The notes under the pieces were generated by a model. The model made no database searches and was not told the origin of the DNA. It worked only from the letters and a program-made list of their open reading frames with translations. Below are positions 6,221 to 12,330 of a stretch of 12,432 nt of DNA, in pieces; within the stretch, counting starts at the first letter, position 1, and the number at the start of each line of letters is the position of its first letter. Location: NCBI GenBank assembly GCA_020349865.1, contig CP070700.1:438072-450503 (forward strand), written 5' to 3'. The translations under genes and the position numbers were made by a program. Source of the DNA: Desulfobacteraceae bacterium. GTDB taxonomy: Bacteria > Desulfobacterota > DSM-4660 > Desulfatiglandales > Desulfatiglandaceae.

Positions 6221-6240
6221 GGGACGTTGTTGATAAAGTT
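6221..6240 (+). repeat. GGGGACGTTGTTGAT repeat end
   Basis: GGACGTTGTTGAT (6222-6234) repeats 249-261 exactly and is followed by AAAGTTGAAT. This is the form often seen at the 5' boundary of RAYT-associated repeats. No transposase reading frame follows. Confidence 0.45.
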
Positions 6241-6260
6241 GAATAAACAAAACCAATGAG

Positions 6261-6292
6261 AAAATGGGGTCAGCCCTTGACATAGGACATTT
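6261..6292 (+). repeat. GGGGTCAGCCCTTGAC repeat, copy 1
   Basis: AAAATGGGGTCAGCCCTTGA followed by CATAGGACATTT. It is related, in the same orientation, to 7721-7751 (about 25 of 31 positions). It ends directly at the point where the cupin homology begins, and so marks the truncation of that gene. Confidence 0.6.
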
Positions 6293-6294
6293 GA

Positions 6295-6552
6295 AAGCGT
6301 AGAGGTCGGGTCTTTATTGGTCACGCAGATACAGATGAGGCTTTCATCGTTATCGAAGGGCAAATGGGCATCGATTTCCGTGACGGCAGGGTCGACCTCA
6401 AGGCAGGAGAGATGTTTGTGGTCCCAAAGGGAGTAGAGCACAAACCATTCGCTGAAAGAGAATGCAAGATCATGGTCATTGAACCTGCCGGGACTGTAAG
6501 CACCGGTGACTCCGGTGGTGAAATGACAGAGAAAGACAACGTTTGGATCTAG
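6295..6552 (+). pseudogene. 5'-truncated cupin-domain gene
   Basis: The frame upstream of the stop at 6550-6552 reads [18 protein letters not shown], then [20 protein letters not shown], then [13 protein letters not shown], and ends [17 protein letters not shown] with a WI terminus. This is the main body and C-terminus of a small cupin of the family with WHxHxxxDE...EG and VPxGVEHxP motifs. An in-frame TGA at 6292-6294 and the repeat just before it remove the first 35 or so residues, including the first metal-binding His of cupin motif 1. The only internal ATG (6364) would give a 62-residue fragment lacking motif 1 and has no Shine-Dalgarno. It is probably non-functional; motif 2 is intact, so the damage may be recent. 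Confidence 0.75.
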
Positions 6553-6669
6553 GGGGGCGTAAAGGGCGCGTGGGTTCCAAAACCACTTACAAGTCACAAA
6601 ATATGTTCAATATTGTTCAGCATAAAATATTTCTATTCGCTTGATGCATTTTAAAGCAATATCGTCAAA

Positions 6670-6729
6670 AAGGGTCAAATCTACTCATGACTCATCTAAA
6701 ATTTCTTTAAGAGTCAAGCGTAGACCCCT
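6670..6729. repeat. Palindromic GGGTC/TTGACTC repeat upstream of the SDR gene
   Basis: The left arm AGGGTCAAATCTACTCATGA continues CTCATCTAAA. The right arm, read in reverse complement, is AAGGGGTCTACGCTTGACTC followed by TTAAAG. With small gaps the arms match over about 25 positions. It is the most complete member of the family also seen at 2032 and 5485. A further GACCCCTTGACTT follows at 6734-6746. The region lies before the chosen SDR start codon, although the reading frame happens to stay open through it. Confidence 0.5.
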
Positions 6730-6781
6730 TGATGACCCCTTGACTTACGACCACTTTTTAGGCGCATTCCCGGAGGATAAC

Positions 6782-7546
6782 GTGGAATTTGATTTCGTGA
6801 ACAAGAATGTTCTGGTTACAGGATCTTCAAGAGGGATAGGACGCGCAATTGCCCAAAGGTTTGCTGAATCGGGTGCACGCGTAGCTATTCATTATCATAA
6901 AAACCGTCAGGCTGCTGAGCGAACTTTTGCTGATCTTCCTGGCGGTCCGCATCTGCTCGTGCAAGCCGATGTGTCTGATCCTTTGTCGGTTCAAGAGATG
7001 GTTGATACCGTACTTAATGCCATGGAAAGAATTCATGTGTTAGTCAATAATGCAGGTATATTCGAGGAATATCCGATAATCGAATTGACTTACGAACAGT
7101 GGCAGGAGAAATGGGAGCGTACGATTAACACAAATCTATTGGGTCCCGCCAATACTTCCTTCTGTCTGATCCAGCACATGAAAAAGCAGGGCGGAGGGAA
7201 AATTGTGAATGTTTCATCGAGGGGAGCGTTTCGAGGCGAACCAGATGCCCCTGCTTACGGAGCGAGCAAGGCGGGGCTCAATTCGCTGAGTCAATCAATG
7301 GCACTTGCACTTGCGCAGTATAACGTTTTTGTATATGTGGTTGCGCCAGGGTTTATAGATACGGATATGACTGCTGAAATGCTTTCCGGACCGAAAGGAG
7401 ATGCAATTAGAGGTCAAAGCCCTCTTGGGCGGGTAGCGCTACCAGAAGAAGTAGCGCGTACTGTTGTGTTTTTGGCTTCTGAAGGCACAGATTACTTGAC
7501 CGGATGCATTGTTGACGTAAATGGAGCATCCTATCTGCGATCCTAA
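6782..7546 (+). CDS. SDR-family oxidoreductase (FabG-like)
   Basis: A 254-residue classical short-chain dehydrogenase/reductase, soluble and NAD(P)-dependent. Motifs: cofactor-binding TGSSRGIG at 13-20, NNAG at 89-92, and catalytic Ser146, Tyr159 and Lys163 (YGASK), with APGFIDTDM after the active site. Overall it resembles 3-oxoacyl-ACP reductases; substrate and the NADH/NADPH preference are open. Start: the frame is open back to 6641, but that extension translates the palindromic repeat. A GTG at 6782 preceded at five bases by GGAGG (6772-6776) gives the normal SDR N-terminus, so it was chosen. No partner genes of fatty-acid synthesis are nearby. The truncated cupin upstream is the closest neighbour. 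Confidence 0.9.
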   Translation: MEFDFVNKNVLVTGSSRGIGRAIAQRFAESGARVAIHYHKNRQAAERTFADLPGGPHLLVQADVSDPLSVQEMVDTVLNAMERIHVLVNNAGIFEEYPIIELTYEQWQEKWERTINTNLLGPANTSFCLIQHMKKQGGGKIVNVSSRGAFRGEPDAPAYGASKAGLNSLSQSMALALAQYNVFVYVVAPGFIDTDMTAEMLSGPKGDAIRGQSPLGRVALPEEVARTVVFLASEGTDYLTGCIVDVNGASYLRS

Positions 7547-7630
7547 ATTATCTGGAAACTAGTTTGGTCAGCAGTGTCGTGGAAAGAATGAGGAGGAAGA
7601 TATCCAGGAATCGACAATTGAGAAAACGTG

Positions 7631-7714
7631 GAAAGGGGGCGCCCTTCAAAATTTCAATATGTTCTTAGAAAAAGATATGGGGGTTGCACATAAGACAATA
7701 AGTTATAGAAGCAT
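7631..7714 (+). repeat. CCTTCAA-family repeat, copy 2
   Basis: Begins GAAAGGGGGCGCCCTTCAAA, passes through TTCTTAGAAAAAGATA and GGGGGTTGCACATAAGACAA, and ends near TAGAAGCAT. It matches copy 3 closely over this length and then stops, lacking the GAACATGGTAAACGG tail. Confidence 0.8.
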
Positions 7715-7720
7715 TCGTAA

Positions 7721-7751
7721 GAAATGGGGCAGCCCTTGACGTTGGACATGT
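7721..7751 (+). repeat. GGGGCAGCCCTTGAC repeat, copy 2
   Basis: GAAATGGGGCAGCCCTTGAC followed by GTTGGACATGT, homologous to 6261-6292 with one base deleted in the G-run/TCAG part. The two copies lie in direct orientation on either side of the cupin relic and SDR gene. Confidence 0.6.
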
Positions 7752-7844
7752 CATCCGGTTTTTATCTTAAAGAAAAAGCGTAGTGTAAATAAAAGATCTG
7801 GCGTCTGTCCTAAGACAAGGGCTGAACTCTTATTAACTTATTTA

Positions 7845-7873
7845 TTCTTACTCACTTATCATTAGCATATAAT
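7845..7873 (+). promoter_or_regulatory. Possible promoter of the lipoprotein hydrolase gene
   Basis: A perfect TATAAT (7868-7873) lies 17 bases after a weak -35 (TTCTTA, 7845-7850) in an AT-rich stretch. Transcription would start just before the Shine-Dalgarno, giving a very short leader. Confidence 0.35.
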
Positions 7874-7896
7874 ATAAACTTGTGAGGATAAAAAGA

Positions 7897-8907
7897 ATGA
7901 TGAAGAAAATAGTTATGTCGATGGCTTTGGCATTGGTGTTCAGTGGGTGTGTAGAAAGCCAAAAATCAGCCAAGAAAGAATTAGCTATAGTAACCGCAAC
8001 TGCCAAAGAAGGAAAAATCAAATTCAAAAGCAATAACTGCTACGACTATAGTAACATTCTTGATGGCCCTGAGGATGACCCACAGGTTGAGGTATTTGGT
8101 TATTTGAAGATACCTAAAAATGCTGATGAAAAAGTACCAGCCATAGTTTTTGTTCATGGTGCTGGCGGTCCAAGTAAAAAGCATAAACAATGGCTAAATC
8201 GCCTAAACAAAATGGGAATTGCAACCTTCCGTCTCAATTGCTTCAAACCAAGGGGAGTTATTTCTACAGTAGGAAATCTTACAAGAGTGACATCATCAAT
8301 GATGGTCGTTGATTCTTATAATGCTTTGAAACTGTTGAGTGAACATCAAAAAATTGATAGGAATAGAATTGGTATTATGGGTGGTTCGAAGGGAGGTAGA
8401 ACCGCTTTGATGGCCGCCTGGGAACCGATTAGAGAAGCGATGATGGATAATGAACTGAAATTCGCTTTGCACGTTTGTATTTATCCAGGGTGTGTCGACT
8501 TTGAGGAGCCTGAAATGACTGGTGCTCCGATTTTAATTCTGGCAGGTGAAAAAGACAATTGGACACCTGTGCAGCCATGCTTTGATATGAGTGAAAAATT
8601 GATGGAAGCAGGTTACGACGTAAAGGTTATTGCGTATCCAGGTGCTTATCATTCTTTCGATGCAGATTATGAAGTTAAAGAAATTGACTTTGCATGGTCA
8701 TATGAAAAGTGCCGCTTTTGCATTATGAAAAATGGAGAAACCTTTGAGACCACATCCGGACTTTCAATGAGTGATCCTAAAACTAAAACAGAAGCCTTCA
8801 AAAAATGTGCGAAGCGAGGCCCCAAAGCTGGCCAAAATAGTAAGGCTTGCAAGCAGGCATTAAATGATATGAGTGTGTTCGTCACTTCAATATTTGGTCT
8901 TGAATAA
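7897..8907 (+). CDS. Lipoprotein alpha/beta hydrolase, dienelactone-hydrolase-like
   Basis: A 336-residue secreted hydrolase. The N-terminus MMKKIVMSMALALVFSGC is a lipoprotein signal with Cys18 as the acylated residue, so the protein should be membrane-anchored outside the cytoplasm. The alpha/beta fold follows: VFVHGAGGP, nucleophile Ser164 in GGSKGG, Asp220 in AGEKDNWTP and His252 in YPGAYHSFD, a complete Ser-Asp-His triad spaced as in dienelactone hydrolase/prolyl-oligopeptidase-like enzymes. The C-terminal part adds several Cys residues (KCRFC, KKCAK, SKACK) beyond the fold, possibly disulfides. Start: ATG at 7897 with GAGG (7884-7887) nine bases before; the in-frame GTG at 7882 overlaps that site, and a second ATG follows at 7900. 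Substrate is unknown. The gene is AT-rich compared with the genes to the left and lies between two copies of the CCTTCAA repeat. Confidence 0.85.
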   Translation: MMKKIVMSMALALVFSGCVESQKSAKKELAIVTATAKEGKIKFKSNNCYDYSNILDGPEDDPQVEVFGYLKIPKNADEKVPAIVFVHGAGGPSKKHKQWLNRLNKMGIATFRLNCFKPRGVISTVGNLTRVTSSMMVVDSYNALKLLSEHQKIDRNRIGIMGGSKGGRTALMAAWEPIREAMMDNELKFALHVCIYPGCVDFEEPEMTGAPILILAGEKDNWTPVQPCFDMSEKLMEAGYDVKVIAYPGAYHSFDADYEVKEIDFAWSYEKCRFCIMKNGETFETTSGLSMSDPKTKTEAFKKCAKRGPKAGQNSKACKQALNDMSVFVTSIFGLE

Positions 8908-8911
8908 CAAA

Positions 8912-8936
8912 GAAATTGTTTAGACCAAACAATTTT
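8912..8936 (+). terminator. Hairpin directly after the hydrolase gene
   Basis: AAATTGTTT (8913-8921) pairs perfectly with AAACAATTT (8927-8935) around AGACC, five bases after the stop codon. The right arm ends in four T's. Position and shape suit a weak intrinsic terminator, but the stem is poor in GC. A second stem AGTGCAT/ATGCACT (8957-8963 with 8971-8977) follows without a T-run. Confidence 0.45.
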
Positions 8937-9278
8937 GGAGAGGGGTTCGTGCTGAAAGTGCATATGTCCGATGCACTCATCTCCATTTCATCCCTTGAAT
9001 ATCAGGTCGTTCTCAACTGGATACAAATCAGGTGATAAATGAGGCGGTAATCCCAAGTATAACATGTAGCACTACGGGAATGCCGGGCGTCCTTCAAAAA
9101 TTCAATATGTTCTTAGAAAAAGATACGGGGGCGTACATAAGACAATAAGTTGATAGAAGCATCTGAACATGGTAAACGGTATGCGTGCCCCCCCGCCGTT
9201 TTCAACTTCCACCTTCGTAAAGACTTCGGCCTGTTTTCAAATATGTCTCAATAGACTAAAAGAGGAAGGAAAATATGC
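8937..9278. other. Spacer with a nearly complete CCTTCAA repeat
   Basis: No gene is seen. Apart from the small stem at 8957-8977 and the repeat at 9085-9191, nothing is recognisable. The final 80 bases before the nuclease gene contain no convincing promoter boxes. Confidence 0.5.
9085..9191 (+). repeat. CCTTCAA-family repeat, copy 3
   Basis: A near full-length copy: GGGCGTCCTTCAAAAATTCA, TTCTTAGAAAAAGATACGGG, GGCGTACATAAGACAATAAG, then TTGATAGAAGCATCTGAACA, TGGTAAACGGTATGC and a C-rich end. The 50 bases 9135-9184 are identical to 12092-12141 at 49 positions. No convincing reading frame spans this block, so conservation at DNA or RNA level is suggested. Confidence 0.85.
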
Positions 9279-10001
9279 GTGGTACAAGATAAAGCAGATA
9301 GGTTCCTATTCAAATGGTATCACGGACCAATCATTAGCTATATGTTGGCCCTAACCTTTGAAAGCAGTGGATGGAGAACGACCTTTGCCGAATCGGAATT
9401 TCTCAAATGGAAATCTTCCGATTTGGACAATCGGAAACCCCGTGAATTTCGACCGGACTACGAGGCCCAAAATAACGAAGCTTTTTTTGCCTGTGAGATT
9501 AAGGTCGGGTATACCCGGAAACGAAAATCACCCTTGCCGGAGACAGATAAGCACGTGGAGCAATTCAGGCGAGAGGCAAAGAATACTGTCAAATGGGCGA
9601 AACGGCTCAAACTCAAACCTGTTTATGGACTCGCCTTGGGTTGTGATCTCCCGGTAAAGGTCTGTAAAGAACTGAACCAAATCTCAAAACATTTTATACT
9701 TCTAAAGGTCAAGCCGAGCGAGCAAGGCCTTGAAACTTGTTATCCACTCCTCGAGAAGATTCAGGGCTATGAAATCTCTGATCTTAAACACCAATTCAAT
9801 GCAAACTCACAGAAAGAATGGCGCCAGTTCGCTCATTACAATAAATCAATCCTAAGATTGTTGGCCAAGACGGATTATCCCAGTCCGAGATCTGCTGCTG
9901 AGGGTTTCGGAAAAAAGATTTTCGGAAAGAACCCTAGTGAAATCAAATGGCAAAATTTGTTCTCTTCCTTGAGTGTTGGAAAATCAATAAGCAAGTGGTA
10001 A
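9279..10001 (+). CDS. Putative PD-(D/E)xK-superfamily nuclease, family unknown
   Basis: A 240-residue soluble protein I do not recognise as a named family. The central segment reads FRPDYEAQNNEAFFACEIKVG: Asp60 after Pro59, then 12 residues, then Glu73-x-Lys75. This is the PD-x(n)-ExK core of restriction-type nucleases, with hydrophobic FFAC and I-V residues around the second strand as expected. An amphipathic helix region (13-40) precedes it and a helix with HVEQF (92-96) follows. The C-terminal half (KPVYGLALGCD, then basic helices) has no clear motif. Start: GTG at 9279 with GGAAGGA (9264-9270) eight bases upstream. An out-of-frame ATG at 9275 opens a five-codon reading frame over the start. 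The stop is 14 bp before the next start, so the two genes form an operon. Nuclease assignment is inference from the motif. Confidence 0.55.
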   Translation: MVQDKADRFLFKWYHGPIISYMLALTFESSGWRTTFAESEFLKWKSSDLDNRKPREFRPDYEAQNNEAFFACEIKVGYTRKRKSPLPETDKHVEQFRREAKNTVKWAKRLKLKPVYGLALGCDLPVKVCKELNQISKHFILLKVKPSEQGLETCYPLLEKIQGYEISDLKHQFNANSQKEWRQFAHYNKSILRLLAKTDYPSPRSAAEGFGKKIFGKNPSEIKWQNLFSSLSVGKSISKW

Positions 10002-10015
10002 TAGAAGGGAGAACT

Positions 10016-10933
10016 ATGATGTCAAGACAAACAGGAGGTAGCAGAAGGAAGACAGATTTGTCATTTGAGGTTATTTCTGTGCATGGCACCTCAAATAGAG
10101 GAAAAGCGAAGGTAACGACGGTATTTCCCTTAAGAGGTAAACGGAATCATAATAATAATCCAGATAATTTACCAAAAGCGTTAGCTGCGCTGAATTTCGA
10201 AAAATTATTGAAAGACATTAAGCTTGTCCTCTTTCCTGCTGGATTTATTAGATTAGATTGGATTAAAGATCTTCATCTTGAAAGGCCAAAGAGTACCGAT
10301 CAGTACGATGTCAAAACCGTTTTTCATGTTTTACAGAAATATCTTAATGTGAAAGTCCGCCCGCTATTTAAAGGTGAGAGAATTGGTGAGATACCGAATA
10401 GAATTCTTCTTGGAATTGACGTGGAATACTCGGGTACTGACACCCAATTACCAGGTGAAGCCCAGCTTGGGATACTATTAGATAAGAGCCTTCGAATACG
10501 CGGCGCAACGGCGAAATTCTACAATCCCCCTGCTGAAGAGAGGACACAGTGGAATTTGATATCAACAAGCGACTATACTACCCACTTTATGAACATTCCT
10601 TACCTTGGCGAAGCTCTCGTTTTATATTGTTTCGATCTGGCGGCCTTAACTGCTAGGAAGAAACACGCATTAAAGGATAAAAAAGCAATTAGGAAAATAA
10701 ATGCTGCTGATCGTACTTTCAAGAAAAGGAGTCCAAAATTAGGATTACACCTTGGACACATCCTGGAAAAACCAAATACGTGGAAGGGAAAATTTACAGA
10801 GGTTTTTGTTAACAAATATGGGATATCGAATTACATAAGCTCGAGTGATTTAAAATTAGGTGAAGAGAAAAGATTTCATAAGTACCGGGTTTATGGCGGA
10901 GATACCGGGGTTAGAGTAGTCATCATAAAATAA
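10016..10933 (+). CDS. Uncharacterised partner protein, possible nitrilase-like fold
   Basis: A 305-residue protein with no family I can name. It is soluble and basic at both ends, with no membrane segment. The middle recalls the carbon-nitrogen hydrolase (nitrilase) layout: KLVLFPAGF (69-77) where a strand leading to the catalytic Glu would be, RILLGIDVEY (129-138), AKFYNPPAEE with Lys167, and LVLYCFDLAAL with Cys205. Lys167 and Cys205 are 38 residues apart, near the Lys-Cys spacing of nitrilases, but the Glu position is occupied by PAG. The resemblance is weak and could be chance. Start: ATG at 10016 (or 10019) behind AAGGGAG; the open frame reaches back to 9947 within the nuclease gene, but without a better site. 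It follows the nuclease gene by 14 bp, so the products probably act together. Confidence 0.6.
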   Translation: MMSRQTGGSRRKTDLSFEVISVHGTSNRGKAKVTTVFPLRGKRNHNNNPDNLPKALAALNFEKLLKDIKLVLFPAGFIRLDWIKDLHLERPKSTDQYDVKTVFHVLQKYLNVKVRPLFKGERIGEIPNRILLGIDVEYSGTDTQLPGEAQLGILLDKSLRIRGATAKFYNPPAEERTQWNLISTSDYTTHFMNIPYLGEALVLYCFDLAALTARKKHALKDKKAIRKINAADRTFKKRSPKLGLHLGHILEKPNTWKGKFTEVFVNKYGISNYISSSDLKLGEEKRFHKYRVYGGDTGVRVVIIK

Positions 10934-11337
10934 ATCTAAATGTGATAGGGGGCACATCTTGAATTGTGCATTATAGTGCGGCGAGAGGGGTCTTCATTCT
11001 TGACAATTAATAATGTATGTGGGAAGGGGCACGTCCTTCAATTTTTCACTATGTGATTAGGATTGAATAGAGGCCGTACATAACATAATAAATTGACAGT
11101 TGAATTTGAGCATAGGAAACAGTATGCAGGCCCCAGGGCAATCCCCAAAAAGGTCCTCTGCGAGCGAGTTTCCGGTATCGCTCACACAAATCAAAGAGTT
11201 GAGATCCTGAGACAGGCACAGTTATGCAATTATGATGAGATGTTAGATAGTTGGTTTTATGGCAAGGTACCCGAAATATCTATGACCTCAAATGGCACCC
11301 TCTTAACCGGAGCAACGCGTCAAAAAGATCAGCCATA
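10934..11337. other. Spacer with stacked repeat ends
   Basis: No gene is supported. GGGGGCACATCTTGAATTGT (from 10948) with a small GCACA/TGTGC stem is followed by GAGGGGTCTTCATTCTTGAC (from 10984) and then by copy 4 of the CCTTCAA repeat. From about 11165 to 11337 an 82-codon frame stays open, but it starts inside the repeat, has no Shine-Dalgarno and resembles nothing. A GAGCGA/TCGCTC stem lies at 11162-11183. Confidence 0.45.
11023..11164 (+). repeat. CCTTCAA-family repeat, copy 4 (diverged)
   Basis: Starts GAAGGGGCACGTCCTTCAAT, keeps CCGTACATAACATAATAAAT and a diverged form of the tail (GCATAGGAAACAGTATGC), and continues into GGCCCCAGGGCAATCCCC and GGTCCTCTGCGAG. The last part matches the tail of copy 5 and an extra unit at 12194-12225. 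It is clearly homologous to copies 3 and 5 but older or evolving separately. Confidence 0.7.
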
Positions 11338-11640
11338 TTAATAGTGCAATCTTCTTCGCCCTTCATACCAATTCGTTTCTATAATGTGTCCGCATTTGTT
11401 ACAACGAAAAACAATTGGTCGGGAACCTTCGCAAAATGCCACCCCATCACAGTTTTCTAAGGGGCATTTTACTGGAACAGCTTTTCGCCATAAGAATCTT
11501 ACAAGAAGAACTAATGGAATGGAAACTGAAAGGAAAAGTATGAAAGAAAATTCATCTCTTATTATTTTGCAATAGTACCATGCTCCGAAAAAAGCAATAG
11601 CCTGAAGCAGAAAGCCTAATAATATGTGAAACGTAATCAT
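11338..11640 (-). CDS. Small membrane protein with C-terminal zinc ribbon
   Basis: A 100-residue protein, family not recognised. Residues about 5-27 and 31-51 form two hydrophobic membrane-spanning segments. The cytoplasm-type tail carries CPLENC (Cys59, Cys64), Cys70 and CNKCGH (Cys80, Cys83), a zinc-ribbon-like arrangement in which Cys59/64 and Cys80/83 are the natural ligand pairs. The start is well supported: on the minus strand a perfect AGGAGGT (plus-strand 11649-11655) lies eight bases before the ATG. It is the only gene on the minus strand in the right half, isolated between repeat copies 4 and 5. A role in metal sensing, protein quality control or regulation could be imagined but is not shown by the sequence. 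Confidence 0.8.
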   Translation of the reverse strand: MITFHILLGFLLQAIAFFGAWYYCKIIRDEFSFILFLSVSIPLVLLVRFLWRKAVPVKCPLENCDGVAFCEGSRPIVFRCNKCGHIIETNWYEGRRRLHY

Positions 11641-12035
11641 GAGCTCACACCTCCTATAATTTTTGTCAAAAGTTTCTTTACAGCGAAATTGTTTTCTATT
11701 TTGTTGAAATTCTCGTTAACGGGTATTCTTAGTGATCTTGTCAGTTCTATAAAATCCTTTGCGATCGTCTCGGAGTCTTTATTCGCCCATAGTCACGGTC
11801 AAGGAAAGCTTCGGGCTTTTCAGATGCAACAAGTCAGCAGAAAGGGAGCGCTTGACTTGTCGCACCGATTAAACGGCACGAAAAGGCGTTAGCCTTCGTG
11901 CTCATCAAAATATGCTCCCACCGATCCCAAAAAAGATGCTCCGGGCTGTGTGCGGGGTGTTACGGCCAGGCCTGCTATTTCTAAGTATCGGCTATTCTTA
12001 AGGAAAGTTTAGCATTATTTTACAAGCACATACCA
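11641..12035. other. Gene-free region upstream of the zinc-ribbon gene
   Basis: Apart from the zinc-ribbon gene's own leader at 11641-11660, no gene is supported on either strand. An 88-codon plus-strand frame overlaps the divergent gene start and lacks family features. A good bulged hairpin lies at 11876-11901: GCACG/CGTGC outside and AAGGC/GCCTT inside, loop GTTA. The sequence after it (11902-11980) is more GC-rich, with a GGCCAGGCC inverted motif near 11965. I cannot identify the element. Confidence 0.4.
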
Positions 12036-12178
12036 GGGGAATGCGTCCTTCAATTTTTCAATATATGCCTAAAAAAAGATATCAAGAGCGAACATAAGAC
12101 AATAAGTTGATAGAAGCATTTGAACATGGTAAACGGTATGCTGGCCCCGGTGGAATACCTATAGGTTTCCTCTCCGAG
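12036..12178 (+). repeat. CCTTCAA-family repeat, copy 5
   Basis: Begins GGGGAATGCGTCCTTCAATT, then a diverged middle (ATGCCTAAAAAAAGATATCA), then the highly conserved block 12092-12141 shared 49/50 with copy 3. It continues through GGCCCCGGTGGAATACC to CCTCTCCGAG. The tail unit recurs at 12194-12225 (GGCCCCAGTTGAATCCCC) and 11129-11160. This is the last repeat before the fmdE-like gene. Confidence 0.85.
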
Positions 12179-12330
12179 GAATTCCACAGGGCAGGCCCCA
12201 GTTGAATCCCCAACGGGTCTTCTCCTAAAAATGCCACCTCAGTGAAGCAGGCTTCGCGCTTCCCGCGACCGATTTCACCGAGGGGCCAAAAACTGCGCCC
12301 ACCGGTCAGGCGCAGCATTAGAATGCTGAA
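12142..12330 (+). promoter_or_regulatory. Highly structured leader of the fmdE-like gene
   Basis: Successive stems: GTGGAAT/ATTCCAC (12150-12156 with 12181-12187) enclosing CCTC-tcc-GAGG; GAAGC-ag-GCTTC (12244-12255) inside CTCAGTGAA paired with TTCACCGAG; CTGCGCC/GGCGCAG (12293-12299 with 12309-12315); and AGCATT-ag-AATGCT (12314-12327), which shares two bases with the previous stem. The last stem ends seven bases before the Shine-Dalgarno. I looked for the molybdenum-cofactor riboswitch pattern and did not find it convincingly. It may be repeat-derived or a cis-regulatory RNA. Confidence 0.4.

Larger units (their letters stand above)
7547..7896. other. Repeat-filled spacer between SDR and hydrolase genes
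   Basis: No gene is seen. The SDR end is followed by about 80 bases without recognisable signal, then a long copy of the CCTTCAA repeat (7631-7714), then the second GGGGCAGCCCTTGAC repeat (7721-7751). The last 100 bases are AT-rich and probably hold the hydrolase promoter. Confidence 0.55.

Noticed and set aside
9169..9354. 61-codon frame at the end of repeat copy 3
   Set aside because: It begins inside the conserved repeat block and overlaps the nuclease start in another frame; no family features.
11093..11341. 82-codon plus-strand frame after repeat copy 4
   Set aside because: It starts inside the repeat, has no Shine-Dalgarno and no recognisable family; a faint gene remnant cannot be excluded but is not supported.
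11626..11892. 88-codon plus-strand frame
   Set aside because: It overlaps the well-supported divergent start of the zinc-ribbon gene and reads through a hairpin, with no family resemblance.
7631..12178. CRISPR array
   Set aside because: The repeats are long, diverged and 1-2 kb apart with genes between them; no short regular spacer pattern.
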